From a virus: DNA of 34,916 nt. Below, one piece after another: positions 33,884 through 34,916 of the stretch (the stretch's first letter is position 1; the number at the start of each line of letters is the position of its first letter). Location of the stretch: IMG/VR virus record IMGVR_UViG_3300005735_000011, positions 1-34,916 of that record; one strand, given 5' to 3'. Below the pieces are notes generated by a model. The model was given only the letters and a program-made list of their open reading frames with translations, was not told the origin of the DNA and ran no database searches. A program made the translations under genes and the position numbers.

Positions 33884-34170
33884 TGGCTAAAGAAAAAGAT
33901 CCACGTTTAGCAAGAGCAGGTGTATCAGGGTTCAATAAACCTAAGAGAACCCCTTCACACAAAACTAAATCACATGTTGTAGTAGCAAAGCAGGGTGATA
34001 AAATAAAAACAATACGCTTTGGACAACAAGGTGTAAAAGGTGCAGGTAAAAACCCGACATCTGCTAAGGATAAAGCCCGTAAGAAATCTTACTATGCAAG
34101 ACATAATGCACAAGACTCTAAACCTAGCAAGCTGTCAGCTCGTTACTGGTCACACAAAGTTAAATGGTAG
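33883..34170 (+). CDS. Small basic conserved phage protein
   Basis: A 95-residue basic protein, last gene of the rightward block. It contains KRTPSHKTKSHVVVAKQGDK, TIRFGQQGVKGAGKNP, KARKKSYYARHNAQDSKPSK and ends SARYWSHKVKW. The KTIRFGQQGV...KAR(K/R)KSYYARH motif is familiar from a widespread small phage/viral protein of unknown function. It starts inside the TAA of the previous gene. Its stop lies inside the end of an opposite-strand gene (11-bp convergent overlap), and no terminator hairpin is visible between them. Confidence 0.75.
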   Translation: MAKEKDPRLARAGVSGFNKPKRTPSHKTKSHVVVAKQGDKIKTIRFGQQGVKGAGKNPTSAKDKARKKSYYARHNAQDSKPSKLSARYWSHKVKW

Positions 34171-34390
34171 GATGATTGAGGGCATCTAGCTCTTCTTCTA
34201 ATTGACGATGTAGGGGCTGTAGCTTTTCATTGCACAGCCTCAACAAAGTCCTCATCAATACCAAGTCATCACCTTTAAAAACCTTTGATAGATCCTTGTC
34301 GGGGATGCCACTAAGTTCAGTAACGACAACCCCTCCTCGGTCAAGAAGTAGTTTAAATGATATAAGATTCCCTTCTTTCTTATCTGTCAT
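34160..34390 (-). CDS. Small acidic/helical protein in the leftward operon
   Basis: A 76-residue protein, starting at ATG 34390 (MTDKKEGNLISF). A TTG at 34399 would add three residues, but the ATG overlaps the upstream stop codon as ATGA, a coupling seen twice in this operon. It has a short beta start (FKLLLDRGGVVVTELSG) and then a helical charged C-terminus (LMRTLLRLCNEKLQPL, QLEEELDAL). No known family is recognised. It is the last gene of the leftward operon carrying the ribonucleotide reductase and runs 11 bp into the convergent rightward gene. Confidence 0.65.
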   Translation of the reverse strand: MTDKKEGNLISFKLLLDRGGVVVTELSGIPDKDLSKVFKGDDLVLMRTLLRLCNEKLQPLHRQLEEELDALNHPTI

Positions 34391-34539
34391 AATACACAAC
34401 TACCAAGCATGGATTTGTAAACAATAATAAAAAAACAAGCCATCAAAGTATTAGCTCCCCAAAACCAAGCAAACATTTCAAAGGTATCTTTATTATCTTT
34501 AATGAATGTCTTGAGTTTTAGTTTCTTAGATTTTGTCAT
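34387..34539 (-). CDS. 50-residue single-span membrane protein
   Basis: Found by reading the minus strand; it is under the 60-residue cutoff. It starts at ATG 34539, overlapping the ribonucleotide reductase stop (ATGA), and its TGA overlaps the next ATG the same way. Sequence features: basic, Lys-rich N-terminus (MTKSKKLKLKTFIKDNK), aromatic FAWFW and one hydrophobic segment (LMACFFIIVYKSML), giving an N-in, single-pass topology by the positive-inside rule. Unrecognised. The tight double coupling is the main evidence that it is real. Confidence 0.65.
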   Translation of the reverse strand: MTKSKKLKLKTFIKDNKDTFEMFAWFWGANTLMACFFIIVYKSMLGSCVL

Positions 34540-34916
34540 ATCTCACACTGCCCCGCTACACAAGCAAGCTCTTGCGTTCCTGTAGTTGTATCTTCAGTTT
34601 CAAACTTACCCAGATCATCCCAGTTAATAGACGTTGGCATCTTGGCTAAGGCTTCTTTGTACGCTTCAGGTGTAATAGCTGTATATGGTGCTTGCTTGTA
34701 TACATGATCTGTACGAGGCAAGAAGCTAATCCCTGAACAACTATCCAGTCGATCCCACAGCCATTGACCTGCTGCTAGGAACTCCTCATCTGAGTAGTAG
34801 ATAGTTACACTTGGTTTGTGCTCACACCAATGGTTCTGATAAATTTCCCACAAGTCTAGTTGTGTCTGCACATTAAGTGAGTCAACGCTTGTAGATCCAG
34901 TAGGAGCTTTGATAGG
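34536..34916 (-). CDS. Adenosylcobalamin-dependent (class II) ribonucleotide reductase, C-terminal part
   Basis: Partial gene; it runs in from beyond the right end of the window, with 126 codons visible. The enzyme makes deoxynucleotides for phage DNA synthesis using coenzyme B12. Diagnostic segments are YQNHWCEHKPSVTIYY, LWDRLDSCSGISFLPR, DHVYKQAPYTAITPEAYKEA and the C-terminal ACVAGQCEI. The last has a C-x4-C pair like the mobile redox cysteines that re-reduce the active site. The pattern matches monomeric class II ribonucleoside-triphosphate reductases found in many marine phages. The reading frame is open through the window edge, and GTG 34871 is only an internal codon. The stop overlaps the next gene (ATGA). 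Confidence 0.88.
   Translation of the reverse strand, partial: PIKAPTGSTSVDSLNVQTQLDLWEIYQNHWCEHKPSVTIYYSDEEFLAAGQWLWDRLDSCSGISFLPRTDHVYKQAPYTAITPEAYKEALAKMPTSINWDDLGKFETEDTTTGTQELACVAGQCEI

Noticed and set aside
1-34916. tRNA genes, CRISPR arrays, insertion sequences
   Set aside because: No spaced repeat array, transposase, terminal inverted repeats or cloverleaf-like segment was found by eye; a covariance search would be needed to exclude a tRNA fully.

Overview
The window is part of the genome of a tailed dsDNA phage with a short, podovirus-type tail. It looks like an uncultivated or marine lytic phage. The evidence is gene order and content: small and large terminase, portal, scaffold, HK97-type major capsid protein, tail-tube adaptor, tail hub, a very long repetitive fibre, a class II holin, a run of very large internal (ejection) virion proteins, a lysis cassette, and on the opposite strand the C-terminus of a class II (B12-dependent) ribonucleotide reductase. 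No tail sheath, tape-measure, integrase or repressor was recognised. The DNA is AT-rich. I cannot name the host; the small-protein repertoire recalls phages of marine proteobacteria, but that is from memory only.

Layout. 1-430 is non-coding: a perfect hairpin, a G-rich tract, an AT hexamer repeat and a near-consensus sigma70 promoter whose start point would fall at or next to the first ATG. 431-5911 is the packaging and portal block. 6052-7905 is scaffold and major capsid protein, closed by an intrinsic terminator at 7928-7956. 7968-15945 is the tail block (small protein, adaptor, hub, 1407-aa fibre, two unknown proteins). 15955-16131 is a class II holin missed by a 60-residue cutoff. 16139-31021 encodes five internal virion proteins, ending in a 2315-residue multidomain protein with an ADP-ribosyltransferase-like region, LysM, a lytic transglycosylase and a conserved C-terminal module. 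31082-33434 is a compact set of heavily overlapping envelope/lysis genes, including a candidate i-spanin and, nested in the +1 frame of a 3TM holin-like gene, an ORF with a textbook lipoprotein signal (candidate o-spanin). 33438-34170 holds three tiny, very basic proteins.

At 34160-34170 the rightward genes meet, with an 11-bp tail-to-tail overlap, a leftward operon (34916 to 34160): ribonucleotide reductase C-terminus, a 50-aa single-span membrane protein and a 76-aa protein, linked by ATGA stop/start overlaps. The genome therefore has a rightward structural/lysis arm and a leftward arm that includes nucleotide metabolism.

How the genes work together: terminase packages DNA through the portal into a scaffold-built capsid. 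Adaptor, hub and fibre make the tail. The large internal proteins are probably ejected with the DNA and open the envelope and peptidoglycan. Holins and spanins lyse the cell. The most interesting points are the nested o-spanin candidate, the polyvalent 2315-aa protein, the recurring aromatic-x-x-Gly-Gly motif at module edges of several virion proteins, and the split N-terminal segment of the large terminase.
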